From: Cyclobacteriaceae bacterium
Lineage (GTDB): Bacteria > Bacteroidota > Bacteroidia > Cytophagales > Cyclobacteriaceae
Assembly (NCBI GenBank): GCA_947458585.1
Contig: CANGYY010000016.1
Span: forward strand, 1-52,912
Direction of reading: 5' to 3'
Length of the DNA: 52,912 bases
Position 1 is the first letter of the stretch. Each line of letters begins with the position of its first letter. The notes under the pieces are model-generated. The model had not been told where the DNA came from, did not search any database, and worked only from the letters and a program-made list of their open reading frames with translations. Positions 35,291 through 43,231 of this stretch are shown here, piece after piece. A program made the translations under genes and the position numbers.

Positions 35291-36046
35291 ATGAAATCAC
35301 TCTTCCCACAACTGAAAAAAGTAGGACTTCACCTGCTCTTTATTGCAGGAATCTCAGTTACACTTGGCTTTATTTTTTTGAAGGTTTACCTACCCTTCTA
35401 TACCAATCATGGGGATACCGTATCCGTTCCGGATCTTTCGGGAATGTCATACGAGGAAGCAGAAGATCTTTTAGGGAGCAGCTCCCTTCAATTTGAGATC
35501 TCTCCAGACTCTGGGTTCAGTGCAGAAAAGGATCCTTTGGCGATTTTGAAGCAGCTCCCAGAAGCAAATGCACTGGTGAAAAAAGACCGGAAGATTTACT
35601 TGACCCTGAATGCACGAAATGCCCCTATTTTGAAAATGCCGAGTCTAATCAATATGCCACTGAAAAATGTGCAAGAGATCCTGGCCAATATCGGACTTCA
35701 GAGAGGTGATATCGTGTATGTACCAGATATTGGCATCAATGTAGTCCTGGAGCAGCGTTACAAAGGCGCCCCTATCCGGGAAGGTGCTGCCATTGCTAAA
35801 GGATCAAAAATTGACCTAGTAGTAGGTGATGGCATGGGGAATCAATTGCTAAGCGCTCCAAATTTTGTAGGTTTGGAAGAAGAGGAAGCTGAATTTTTAG
35901 TCTTGGGTTCCGGACTGCGTGTGGGTAGAAAAACTTACCACAAAACTGACTCCGTGGCCCCAGGAAAAGTGTACCTGCAAAGCCCATCGGTAGGTTCGGA
36001 ATTGAAAACTGGTGATTTGGTAGACCTTTGGATTTCCAAAAACTAA
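35291..36046 (+). CDS. Membrane-anchored PASTA-domain protein
   Basis: A 251-residue protein with a short cytoplasmic N-terminus, one transmembrane helix (about 13-33) and three PASTA repeats outside (about 45-110, 115-180, 183-250), each starting with a V/M-P-x-L or APNFVG-type motif. PASTA domains usually bind peptidoglycan or muropeptides. Here they are not attached to a kinase or a penicillin-binding protein. The gene stands 4 nt before a T9SS-type protein gene, and the three-gene set ends with a rhodanese. A cell-wall-sensing or anchoring role is plausible but unproven. Confidence 0.87.
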   Translation: MKSLFPQLKKVGLHLLFIAGISVTLGFIFLKVYLPFYTNHGDTVSVPDLSGMSYEEAEDLLGSSSLQFEISPDSGFSAEKDPLAILKQLPEANALVKKDRKIYLTLNARNAPILKMPSLINMPLKNVQEILANIGLQRGDIVYVPDIGINVVLEQRYKGAPIREGAAIAKGSKIDLVVGDGMGNQLLSAPNFVGLEEEEAEFLVLGSGLRVGRKTYHKTDSVAPGKVYLQSPSVGSELKTGDLVDLWISKN

Positions 36047-36050
36047 GACA

Positions 36051-37886
36051 TTGAAACAAGTTTGGACGCTTAAATTCCTCCTACTCCTCACTTTTTGGAG
36101 TCTAAGTGGACCTAGTAGTGCCCAATTTGTCACCTTTGGACCTGTGCATCAAACGTACAGCTCGGATACTCCAATTTCTAGTTCAGAAGCACGTCTGAAT
36201 GCTACGGCCTCTATTCCCTTTTGGGATGATTTTTCGAAGGGAATTCAACCAAGTAAATGGATTGCCAAAGGTGCCTCCTACACAGAAACCATTGGCAACA
36301 AAGCCCCTTCCCTAGGCATGGCTTTATTCAACGGTGTGGATGAGTTGGGAAGAGCCTATTCCTTGCAGGAAAAAGACCAGGGCGAAAGTGATTACCTAAC
36401 AAGCGTCCCACTTGACCTAAGTGGCATTGATGCCTCCCAAAAAGCAAGTCTCTTCCTAAGTTTTTACTGGCAAGCAGGAGGCAAGGCAGAAGTTCCCGAC
36501 AGCAACGATCGCCTCACACTTCAAATCTTGACTCCCGCTGGTACCTGGCTGACGGTATGGGAAAAACGAGGGGGTGAAACCTTGGATCGAACCCGGTTTG
36601 CCCAAGAAATCATCGCCATCCAACCGGAATGGCAGCATGTCAACTTTCAGTTTCGATTTTTCTCCAACGGTAGACAAAGTGGACCTTTTGATTCCTGGTT
36701 GCTGGACTATGTCTATTTGAATTCCCGACGCACGGTTACCGACCTATCCTACCCAGATCGAGCACTCACCTTACCTACTACAGTCAGATTAGGAGAGTAT
36801 GCAGCATACCCTTGGGAACTTTTGCAAAAGCACCAAAAAGGCAACTGGTCGACGGCAAAAAGTGAATTTCAAAATCTTGAAAATCGCTTTAAAGCCATGG
36901 AATACTCGGTAACTCTACGAGACAGCAGTGGAACCAATGTACTCCCCATCAATAGCACGACCCCCTTTAATCCCGTGCCTAATGCCTTGGAAAGAAGAGC
37001 GATTGTAAGTCGAACATTTACGGAAATTCCACTCCCAAGCAAACCTGGGGATGTGTTTTTTGAAACCTCTCTTATCACTGGAGATGGGCCATTGACCTCC
37101 ATCAATGGCGCAGATACCACGCGCTACGCACAAGTGGATTTTCGTGACAATGATCGGGTTCGCACGCGCTTTTCCTTGCGTGACTACTTCGCCTACGATC
37201 AAGGTCAAGCAGACTATACTGCAGGGATCAATCAACGATCCGGACAATTAGCTGTAGCATACAAAACACCAGAACCGGTATTTTTGACCGGGATTTCCAT
37301 CGATTTCAACAACGCGAGACAAGTCGATCAAGTCCTAGACTTGGTCATCTGGTCCGCATTGGATAAAAAGCCCCTTTACACCCAAGAAGTGTTAATTCCT
37401 GCCAAAACTACTGGGCAGAACATCCAGTTTTTTTCATTGAAGGAAACAGTACCCGTTTCAGGCACCTTTTATGTAGGCTTCACCCAGTTTACCAATGATT
37501 TCTTGCAAGTAGGCCTAGACAAAACCCAAAACTTTGGAGACCGAATCTACTACAATGTAGGCGGAGGTTGGGTGCAAAATAAGGACGTGACTGGAGCCCT
37601 ATTAATCCGCCCGCATGTCAGTCTATCTGGTAAATCCGGAGGAAATCTAATCCCTGAAAACACCTTCAAAGTCTATCCCAATCCAGCCATAGAAGAAGTA
37701 AGGGTCGAAGGAAAATTCACCTACCTCCAAGTACTCGACTCTTATGGCCGAGAGATTACCCTGCCCCGCATGGCTGGGAATACAGGAGAAGTACTTAATT
37801 TTAGAGATCAACATCCCGGGCTCTATCTGATCCAGGTAGTGCATGATCTGGGTATTACCTCATTTCGAATTTTAGTAAAAAAATAA
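36051..37886 (+). CDS. T9SS type A sorting-domain protein of unknown function (TTG start)
   Basis: A 611-residue secreted protein. It begins with TTG, 4 nt after the PASTA gene stop, and that start gives an exact signal peptide (KQVWTLKFLLLLTFWSLSG to SSAQ). No ATG in a better place exists. The mature part is beta-rich with MAM/jelly-roll-like character, without a recognised catalytic motif. The C-terminal 75 residues (VYPNPAIEEVRVEG onward) form a type A T9SS sorting domain ending ILVKK. It is probably exposed at the surface; its operon partners are a PASTA protein and a rhodanese. Confidence 0.8.
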   Translation: MKQVWTLKFLLLLTFWSLSGPSSAQFVTFGPVHQTYSSDTPISSSEARLNATASIPFWDDFSKGIQPSKWIAKGASYTETIGNKAPSLGMALFNGVDELGRAYSLQEKDQGESDYLTSVPLDLSGIDASQKASLFLSFYWQAGGKAEVPDSNDRLTLQILTPAGTWLTVWEKRGGETLDRTRFAQEIIAIQPEWQHVNFQFRFFSNGRQSGPFDSWLLDYVYLNSRRTVTDLSYPDRALTLPTTVRLGEYAAYPWELLQKHQKGNWSTAKSEFQNLENRFKAMEYSVTLRDSSGTNVLPINSTTPFNPVPNALERRAIVSRTFTEIPLPSKPGDVFFETSLITGDGPLTSINGADTTRYAQVDFRDNDRVRTRFSLRDYFAYDQGQADYTAGINQRSGQLAVAYKTPEPVFLTGISIDFNNARQVDQVLDLVIWSALDKKPLYTQEVLIPAKTTGQNIQFFSLKETVPVSGTFYVGFTQFTNDFLQVGLDKTQNFGDRIYYNVGGGWVQNKDVTGALLIRPHVSLSGKSGGNLIPENTFKVYPNPAIEEVRVEGKFTYLQVLDSYGREITLPRMAGNTGEVLNFRDQHPGLYLIQVVHDLGITSFRILVKK

Positions 37887-37887
37887 C

Positions 37888-38190
37888 ATGGAAGACATTA
37901 CCGTAAGCGAATTGAAAGAAAGACTGGAGCGAGGCGAAAAATTTCACTTTATCGACGTACGCGAGGAATGGGAGTACGAGGAAGATAATTTAGGTGCCGA
38001 TAATATTCCTTTGGGTGAGCTTGCCTACCAGTTGAGCCAACTAGAAAAAATCAAGGAGGAAGAAATCGTCGTTCACTGCCGCTCGGGAGCGCGTAGTGGA
38101 AATGCGAAAAAGTTTATGGAAATGAATGGCTTTACCCAAGTGCGCAATGTCCTGGGTGGCATTTTGGCCTACCGAGCTTTGCCTGAATAG
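37888..38190 (+). CDS. Rhodanese-like domain protein
   Basis: A 100-residue single rhodanese domain with the active-site loop CRSGARS (Cys64), in which Cys carries the persulfide or acts as a sulfurtransferase nucleophile. FIDVREEWEYEE is the N-terminal substrate-side motif. No signal peptide is present, so it is cytoplasmic, unlike its two operon neighbours. It starts 1 nt after the T9SS gene stop, which suggests tight co-transcription. Small stand-alone rhodaneses of this size are common in Bacteroidota. Confidence 0.9.
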   Translation: MEDITVSELKERLERGEKFHFIDVREEWEYEEDNLGADNIPLGELAYQLSQLEKIKEEEIVVHCRSGARSGNAKKFMEMNGFTQVRNVLGGILAYRALPE

Positions 38191-38376
38191 TCAACAGTTG
38201 ACGGTCGACAGACCACAGTACAATGTACCAAGTACAAAAAAAAGACGATTAGAACCAGGAACCAAGAAATTAGATTTACTATTCTGCTGCTAGGAACCTC
38301 CTGCTAATTAGGACATTCATCTCGGCTCTTGTGTCTTGTCTCTCGCTTCTAAAGTATCTTTATACTTTGTACAAAT
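38191..38376. repeat. Low-complexity intergenic sequence with reiterated short words
   Basis: Between two convergent genes. It contains an 11-bp odd palindrome TCAACAGTTGA, three GTAC sites within 18 bp (38218, 38225, 38232), two close GAACCAGGAACCAAGAA-type words, and a pyrimidine-rich stretch at 38320-38350 made of repeated TCTYG/CTTGT words. No gene was seen. It may be a family of intergenic repeats; this needs a genome-wide comparison. Confidence 0.4.
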
Positions 38377-39486
38377 TTAACTCATCTGGAAGGGCTGAGG
38401 CGAAAAGCAGAGGATAAAGATGAGTAGCGCAATCCAGCCCAACACTTTTCGCCTGCTGTCCACTGCCTGTAATCCTGCGACTTCAGGATGCACCAAACCC
38501 ATCACTCGGCCCAATAAGAAGGCAAAAAACAGCCATCCTTGGTAGCCCTCCAAGTTGGGGTAAAAAAAGGAGAGCAGGTATTGCGCTGCGGCCAAACTAA
38601 GCGCTAGGGTGAGTCGATTGAGCTGAGTTAATCCAGACTTGCTCAGGCAGAAGTAGAGAAAACCTAGGTAGAGTGGGATCCGAATAAGCAATTCGGCTAA
38701 AGGCAAGGAAGGCCGGATCACCCCTAGCCCAGCAAAGGCTAGAAACAGGGTAAATACCGCCAAGGAAATCTGTGCATGACGCTTTGGAAATAAGCCAAAG
38801 AGCACATGCCCCCCATCCAGCTGCCCTATGGGAAGTAGATTGAGTGCGGTAAAGAACAGCGCCAAGTACCCCGCAAATAGATAGGGGTAGTGAATCATTT
38901 CGGATAACTGGGGCAAGCGCGTGGGGTCTGCAAAAAGTTCCCCCATCCCCCAAAAGAGGAGGTTATTCCCCAACTCAAATTCCAACACATCCTCCCCATA
39001 CCCCTGAAAGCCAGGATCGGCATACTCAGGATGTATTTCGTAGATGTAATCCCCAGGGGGCAAGGTAAGCATGCCATAGGTCAATACTCCAAAAGCAAGC
39101 ACAAAGCCTGCTAACGGTCCAGCAATACCGATATCAAAGTATTTTTTGCGGCTGTTTACACGCCCTTTCATGCGAATAATCGCCCCAAAGGTCCCCAAGG
39201 AAGGGCTTCCCAAAAATCCTAACCAGGCAGGAATAAAATAGGGCAAAGTACAGCGGACCTTGTGGTAGATTGACGTAAAGAGGTGTCCCAATTCATGCAC
39301 CAATAAAATCCCAATAAAGGGAATGGAGAAGTGTAAGGACTTTAAAAAATAGGGCCAGGTAAGGGCCGATTCACCAGAGGCTAAAATGGATTTTCCATAA
39401 ACCCACTCCCCTCCTGCTAGAGTGGTGGTGACCAGCGTCAACAAAAATAAGGTACCATGAATGAGGTATTCTTTCGGTTTATACAT
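38377..39486 (-). CDS. Site-2-type intramembrane metalloprotease (M50 family)
   Basis: A 369-residue polytopic membrane protein. Start chosen at MYKPKEYLIHG: it places the first helix correctly and overlaps the HAD gene by 8 bp, whereas the open frame upstream runs deep into that gene. The zinc motif HELGH (64-68) lies in a membrane helix and the third ligand is in LNLLPIGQLDGGH (Asp224). GIAGPLAGF is also typical of M50. Members cleave membrane-anchored regulators such as anti-sigma factors, or act in quality control. The substrate here is unknown; the sigma operon at 8-9 kb is too distant to link. Confidence 0.9.
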   Translation of the reverse strand: MYKPKEYLIHGTLFLLTLVTTTLAGGEWVYGKSILASGESALTWPYFLKSLHFSIPFIGILLVHELGHLFTSIYHKVRCTLPYFIPAWLGFLGSPSLGTFGAIIRMKGRVNSRKKYFDIGIAGPLAGFVLAFGVLTYGMLTLPPGDYIYEIHPEYADPGFQGYGEDVLEFELGNNLLFWGMGELFADPTRLPQLSEMIHYPYLFAGYLALFFTALNLLPIGQLDGGHVLFGLFPKRHAQISLAVFTLFLAFAGLGVIRPSLPLAELLIRIPLYLGFLYFCLSKSGLTQLNRLTLALSLAAAQYLLSFFYPNLEGYQGWLFFAFLLGRVMGLVHPEVAGLQAVDSRRKVLGWIALLIFILCFSPQPFQMS

Positions 39487-40108
39487 CTCCAAAAAAATCA
39501 AAAATCGTGTTGGGACCCGTGACCTGTATGGCTTGAATCCCCAGAGCTGCTGCTCCTTCCACATTGGCGAGCAAGTCATCGAAGAAAAGCACCCGGGAAG
39601 GTGTAGTATCTAATTCGAGGAGCAATTGTTGGTAGATGGCAGCACTCGGTTTGGCGAGGCCCATCTCCTGACTGTAAAATACCCGGTCAAAGAGCGGGTA
39701 AAAGTTGAGCATCCCGTGTTCGGCTTGTAGGATCGCATGCACTGCATCCACATGGATTTCGTTGGTGTTACTCAAGATACCCACCTGATACCTTGACTTC
39801 AGACGGCGAACTAGGTCTAGACGGTAGTCAGGAAGCTCCCCGAGGAGGCTATTCCAGAGGTAATCTACTTCGGAGTCAGACCAGGATTGCTCAAAGTATT
39901 CACGGAAGGCATTGCGAAAACTTGGAGAATCGATTTCTCCCCGTTCGTAGGCTTTATGAAATTCTGCAGCATAGCAGGAATCCACCCGATGATGCAAGGC
40001 TTGAGGCAGCGCTTCTTTCATCAAATTCATGGCTTTGCTGTAGTCAATATCGATCAGCACATTGCCTAAATCAAAGATGACAAAGTCTACGTCAGGCCAG
40101 TTTTTCAT
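39479..40108 (-). CDS. HAD family hydrolase, YihX-like phosphatase
   Basis: A 209-residue HAD-IA phosphatase. Motif I is FDLGNVLI with the nucleophile Asp13, in the DLGN form seen in YihX-type glucose-1-phosphatases. Motif II is LSNTNEIH, and motif IV is LFFDDLLANVEGAA. A helical cap (about 20-95) separates motifs I and II. It overlaps the M50 protease gene by 8 bp, so the two are translated together. The physiological substrate is not determined; a sugar phosphate is likely. Confidence 0.9.
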   Translation of the reverse strand: MKNWPDVDFVIFDLGNVLIDIDYSKAMNLMKEALPQALHHRVDSCYAAEFHKAYERGEIDSPSFRNAFREYFEQSWSDSEVDYLWNSLLGELPDYRLDLVRRLKSRYQVGILSNTNEIHVDAVHAILQAEHGMLNFYPLFDRVFYSQEMGLAKPSAAIYQQLLLELDTTPSRVLFFDDLLANVEGAAALGIQAIQVTGPNTIFDFFGDV

Positions 40109-40217
40109 TAGAGGGATCAGTTGATTAATTCAACTCAAATATGTAACATTGCAGTCCCAAAACCAAGGTCAGGGCGGTAATATCCCCAGATTTTGAATTT
40201 AGGAAACCCCTTAATTT

Positions 40218-40291
40218 GGGCCTATAGCTCATTCGGTTAGAGCAACTGACTCATAATCAGTAGGTGCTTGGTTCGATTCCAAGTGGGCCCA
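40218..40291 (+). tRNA. tRNA with CAU anticodon (tRNA-Met, or lysidine-modified tRNA-Ile2)
   Basis: A complete cloverleaf: acceptor stem GGGCCTA with TGGGCCC, D arm GCTC/GAGC, anticodon stem ACTGA/TCAGT with loop CTCATAA (anticodon CAT), T arm with GGTTCGATTCC, discriminator A. CC but not a full CCA is encoded after it. The anticodon alone cannot tell elongator Met from Ile2. The acceptor stem is not initiator-like (a normal G1-C72 pair is present). The U29-A41 pair leans towards elongator Met. Confidence 0.93.
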
Positions 40292-40296
40292 CCTAG

Positions 40297-40331
40297 AATC
40301 CCCTTCAGATTAATTTTGAAGGGGATTTTTA
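40297..40331 (+). terminator. Terminator downstream of the tRNA
   Basis: A perfect 11-bp stem (40297-40307 with 40317-40327), 9-nt loop and T run, 6 nt after the tRNA discriminator base. Confidence 0.85.
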
Positions 40332-40574
40332 TTTTCGATAGCAAAAGTCTGCATGTTATTCAACTAGGATTAATGTATTTGAGAAGATAAAAATATATCC
40401 TAGAATGTAACCAATCTTCCGCTTGAATTTCCACCATTCAAAAACAAAATTGAATTCTTCACTGTTTTTTGTTTAATTAAAACAATTATGTTTATCCCTA
40501 ATTAAACTAATAGGTGGAGTCCAGAACCCACCCTAAAAAACGGACTTAGAAAAAAGTGGCGACTACGCATTCTT

Positions 40575-40931
40575 ATGAAAAAAATAGTAAGAGTTTTCGG
40601 ATTAATTTTAAGTGCTTCTTTAATCCTAACTAGCTGTGGAGGTTCCAGTTCGGAAAGCGAAACTAGTGAAAATCAGGATGTTGCAGAAAGCGAATCAAGC
40701 GATGATTGTGATCAATTCTTAGAAGATTACGAAGATTTTGCTGATTCTTACATTGATGTGTTAGAAAAAATGCAAGATGATCCTACAGATGCAAGTGCTT
40801 TGTCAGAATATACAAGCAGTATGTCTAAATTATCAGAAATTCAGTCAAGCGCTCAGGATTGTAGTGGTGATCCAGAATTTGCATCAAAAATGGCTGAGAT
40901 TACAATGAAAATATCGAACGCATCGATGTAA
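40575..40931 (+). CDS. Small acidic lipoprotein of unknown function
   Basis: A 118-residue lipoprotein with a lipobox at LTSC (Cys21), then a Ser/Glu-rich linker (about 22-42) and a helical, highly acidic domain with two further cysteines (DDCDQF and AQDCSG) that could form a disulfide. I do not recognise the family. It is isolated downstream of the tRNA and visibly more AT-rich than its neighbours, with a 5' flank of about 240 bases that is also AT-rich. It ends at a strong shared terminator. Possibly acquired by transfer; evidence is compositional only. Confidence 0.8.
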   Translation: MKKIVRVFGLILSASLILTSCGGSSSESETSENQDVAESESSDDCDQFLEDYEDFADSYIDVLEKMQDDPTDASALSEYTSSMSKLSEIQSSAQDCSGDPEFASKMAEITMKISNASM

Positions 40932-40943
40932 TCAAACATAAAT

Positions 40944-40996
40944 AAGTTCATAATCGCGGCTAGGAGAATTAGGTGTGATTATGAACTTTTTTTTTA
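40944..40996. terminator. Terminator between the acidic lipoprotein and yceI
   Basis: A perfect 12-bp stem (40944-40955 with 40977-40988), a 21-nt loop and a long T run on the plus strand. The convergent YceI gene ends at 40994. Confidence 0.8.
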
Positions 40997-41542
40997 CTGC
41001 TTTGCCAAAGTCAACTTACCAGAAACGGCAATCGTCTCGGCAATTTTATCAAATACCAAAGTAGGTACTTCAATTTGGTAATCGGCCGTGCGCACCTGAA
41101 AGGAAAAATTCACCTGTAACGCTGTAGCTGTAGCCACAATTGTTCCTTTGACCTGTACCGGCTTGGTCACTCCATGAATCGTTAAGTTTCCTTCTGCAGT
41201 CACCGGATAGGTTCCCGGCTTACTCAAATCCACTTCCTCCTTGATTTTTCCGGCAAACTTTGTTGTTGGAAAGCGTTCACTCTCCATATAGTTTTCATTA
41301 AAGTGCTCCTGCATCAGCTTGTTGGGAAACTGAAAATCAGTGATTTTCGCCTGAATAGCCAGGTCCTTGGTGCCAGCATTTAAAATGGCTCCTACTTTTT
41401 TATTGACTGCCTCGATGTCCAAAACAGGTGTTTTGGAAAAGAAAGACAACTCCCCCACTGAGGTGCGGTAGAGCGTCTGAGCCATGGTCCAACTGGTCAC
41501 TAAAACCAGAAAGAAACTTAAGGAAATGAGCTTCGTTTTCAT
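40994..41542 (-). CDS. YceI family periplasmic lipid/quinone-binding protein
   Basis: A 182-residue exported beta-barrel protein with a signal peptide ending near TMAQ. The YceI pattern is evident: VGELSFFSKTPVLDIEA, FPTTKFAGKI, and the GNLTIHGVTKPVQV block. YceI proteins form a lipocalin-like barrel that holds polyisoprenoids such as quinones. It is the third gene of a minus-strand operon; its ATG overlaps the DUF5777 stop by 4 bp (ATGA). That links it to an exported Rieske protein and an outer-membrane barrel, a possible electron- or quinone-handling unit. Confidence 0.88.
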   Translation of the reverse strand: MKTKLISLSFFLVLVTSWTMAQTLYRTSVGELSFFSKTPVLDIEAVNKKVGAILNAGTKDLAIQAKITDFQFPNKLMQEHFNENYMESERFPTTKFAGKIKEEVDLSKPGTYPVTAEGNLTIHGVTKPVQVKGTIVATATALQVNFSFQVRTADYQIEVPTLVFDKIAETIAVSGKLTLAKQ

Positions 41543-42528
41543 TTGTGTGTGTTTCTGGCGGATTTATCCAAACTGAAGGTTCGAGCGATATTGAATCCAT
41601 AGAAAATGTCCCCTTTTCCCCAGGACCCTACATTTTGCCCGATAAATTGCTTTTCTACCATACCACGGGCATTGGTAAGGTGGAATTGAAATACGTGTCC
41701 ACCCGTTTCAACATCTACCCCTAAGGAGAGGGCATTGCGGTAAGGATAGGGAAAAGCCCCATCGGCTTCGTAGTCATCGTCATCCTCGTCATCTTCTAGT
41801 TCACGGATGCTATAGTAGTATTCTGCCGAAAGCGTAATACGCTGGTTGAGTTTGTATCGACCTCCTGCACCGAGTGCAAAGAGTTGGTTGGGGATGCTGG
41901 GATCCTCCACCTTATTCACGTGAATCAGCGTAGGCATCACCTGCAGCGAAAGTTTTTCAGTAAACTTACGCGCCACCAGCACCTGGCTCCAGTAGGAATA
42001 GCGCTCGATATTGTTGTCAAACTTCATGGTAGATCCGGACTCCATCACATAGCCAGTAGGCATGGTATTGATCCCCCAGCCCGCCATGGCAGTGACCGTA
42101 ACAGGCATCGTGTTGGACTGGCGCAGCACCTTGTACTTGGTATACAGGTCGTAGGTCTTTTCGAGGGAACTTCTCCCCGCGCCCACAAGCCACCTGTCTG
42201 TCAGGCCATATTCTAGTCCTAAGCGAATTTTAGCTTCATCAAGACCAAAGAAATTGGCGATAAATCCAGAGTTTACAGCCCCAAAACGGTGAGAAATCCA
42301 AAAGTTGAGGTGGTTTTTGGAGATGGTCTCAATGGTATGCCCGTTGATGAGGCGAGAGGCTTTGAAAGTAGCCATGGTGTAAACAGGCTCCTTGGATTGC
42401 TCTTCATCGAGCATACTCATCAAGTCATCCTGAGCTGTTGCCACTGTCCAAGAACCTGATCCCAAAAACAGGAAGAAGAAGAAAAAGAGTCCAGAAGTTC
42501 CTTTCATCAAGAATTTAGCCCCAATCAT
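41539..42528 (-). CDS. DUF5777 family outer-membrane beta-barrel protein
   Basis: A 329-residue exported protein with a signal peptide ending near ATAQ and a mature part of amphipathic beta-strands, including HRFGAVNSGF and LGLEYGLTDRW, typical of DUF5777 barrels. An acidic loop (EDDEDDDDYE, about residues 247-256) is probably surface-exposed and could bind cations. It overlaps the upstream Rieske gene and the downstream YceI gene by 4 bp each. That makes a translationally coupled trio. Its function is unknown; the acidic loop and the Rieske partner suggest redox or metal traffic, by inference only. Confidence 0.83.
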   Translation of the reverse strand: MIGAKFLMKGTSGLFFFFFLFLGSGSWTVATAQDDLMSMLDEEQSKEPVYTMATFKASRLINGHTIETISKNHLNFWISHRFGAVNSGFIANFFGLDEAKIRLGLEYGLTDRWLVGAGRSSLEKTYDLYTKYKVLRQSNTMPVTVTAMAGWGINTMPTGYVMESGSTMKFDNNIERYSYWSQVLVARKFTEKLSLQVMPTLIHVNKVEDPSIPNQLFALGAGGRYKLNQRITLSAEYYYSIRELEDDEDDDDYEADGAFPYPYRNALSLGVDVETGGHVFQFHLTNARGMVEKQFIGQNVGSWGKGDIFYGFNIARTFSLDKSARNTHK

Positions 42529-42974
42529 ACCGTCACTTTTAGGGTGGTTCCTTCGAGTAGGGTCGCGTAAGTTTTCAATCCTCTAGAACCCGTAGAATTG
42601 AGACCCTTGCCTGCTGTGTCAAAGCGAGCACCATGTGCAGCGCAGTAAAATTCACCCGCATTAAAAACTACTTGTCTCCTTCCTTCGTGAGAACATACCT
42701 GCGTCACTGCAGCAAAAGCGGTAGCACTTACCCGAGCGATCACGATTCCACTCACCACCACGTAATTACCCACCGTATTCAGTTTAGTGTAGGCAGCGGA
42801 GGTCAGATCCAAAGACAACTGATTTCCTGTTGTTCCGCCAGTAGTGGTGGTAGGATCCATGCTTTCGTTGACGCAACTACTCAAGCCAGAGGCAGCGCAG
42901 TAGACTGCAAAAAGGGAAGCCCCTTTCAGCCCTAGGCTCTTCAGAAATTCCATGCGGTTCATTTTTTCATTCAT
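42525..42974 (-). CDS. Exported Rieske-type [2Fe-2S] lipoprotein
   Basis: A 149-residue protein with an N-terminal hydrophobic leader containing SGLSSC (Cys34), probably a lipidation site, preceded by MNRMEFLKSLGLKG, which resembles a Tat leader but has only one arginine of the pair. The Rieske cluster ligands are all present: Cys94 and His96 (CSHEG), Cys111 and His114 (CAAHG). The start could be M1 or M5; M5 would give a tidier leader. It heads the operon with DUF5777 and YceI. It is a small single-domain Rieske protein, not a cytochrome bc1 subunit. Confidence 0.88.
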   Translation of the reverse strand: MNEKMNRMEFLKSLGLKGASLFAVYCAASGLSSCVNESMDPTTTTGGTTGNQLSLDLTSAAYTKLNTVGNYVVVSGIVIARVSATAFAAVTQVCSHEGRRQVVFNAGEFYCAAHGARFDTAGKGLNSTGSRGLKTYATLLEGTTLKVTV

Positions 42975-42999
42975 TGTATAAATAGGTTTAGATAGGATT

Positions 43000-43007
43000 C
43001 AAAATTA
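43000..43007 (-). promoter_or_regulatory. Candidate -7 element of the Rieske operon
   Basis: On the minus strand this reads TAATTTTG, an exact TAnnTTTG match, 25 nt before the ATG at 42974. It supports an independent Rieske-DUF5777-YceI transcript. No -33 TTG is seen at the usual distance. Confidence 0.45.
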
Positions 43008-43196
43008 AAATAGGTACTCTTTACAGGTTCTTAGTGGATTCTTAAGATTGAATTAAAATAACAGGCGTAGCTGGTGAACTGTTTATCTTATTCAGCAGCT
43101 AATCCAATTCATCCTAAACCATAAACGTAAAAAAAATAGGATTAGGATAGAGTTTAATAAAAATAAGCGAAAAGATGGTAGAATTTTACTTGAAGT

Positions 43197-43228
43197 GGCG
43201 GGTTGACCTACCACGGTAGGTGAACCTA
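43197..43228. repeat. Isolated REP-like palindrome
   Basis: The 16-mer GGCGGGTTGACCTACC at 43197-43212 is identical to 50979-50994 in the RAYT-flanking array. It is followed by the palindrome ACCTACC-AC-GGTAGGT (43206-43221). It lies 4 nt from the stop of the DUF2490 gene and may act as an end-of-operon hairpin. Confidence 0.7.
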
Positions 43229-43231
43229 AAC

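Noticed and set aside
40218-40943. tRNA-integrated genomic island
   Set aside because: No direct repeat of the tRNA 3' end, no integrase and no other mobility gene was seen; only composition hints at transfer, so it is kept as a weak finding.
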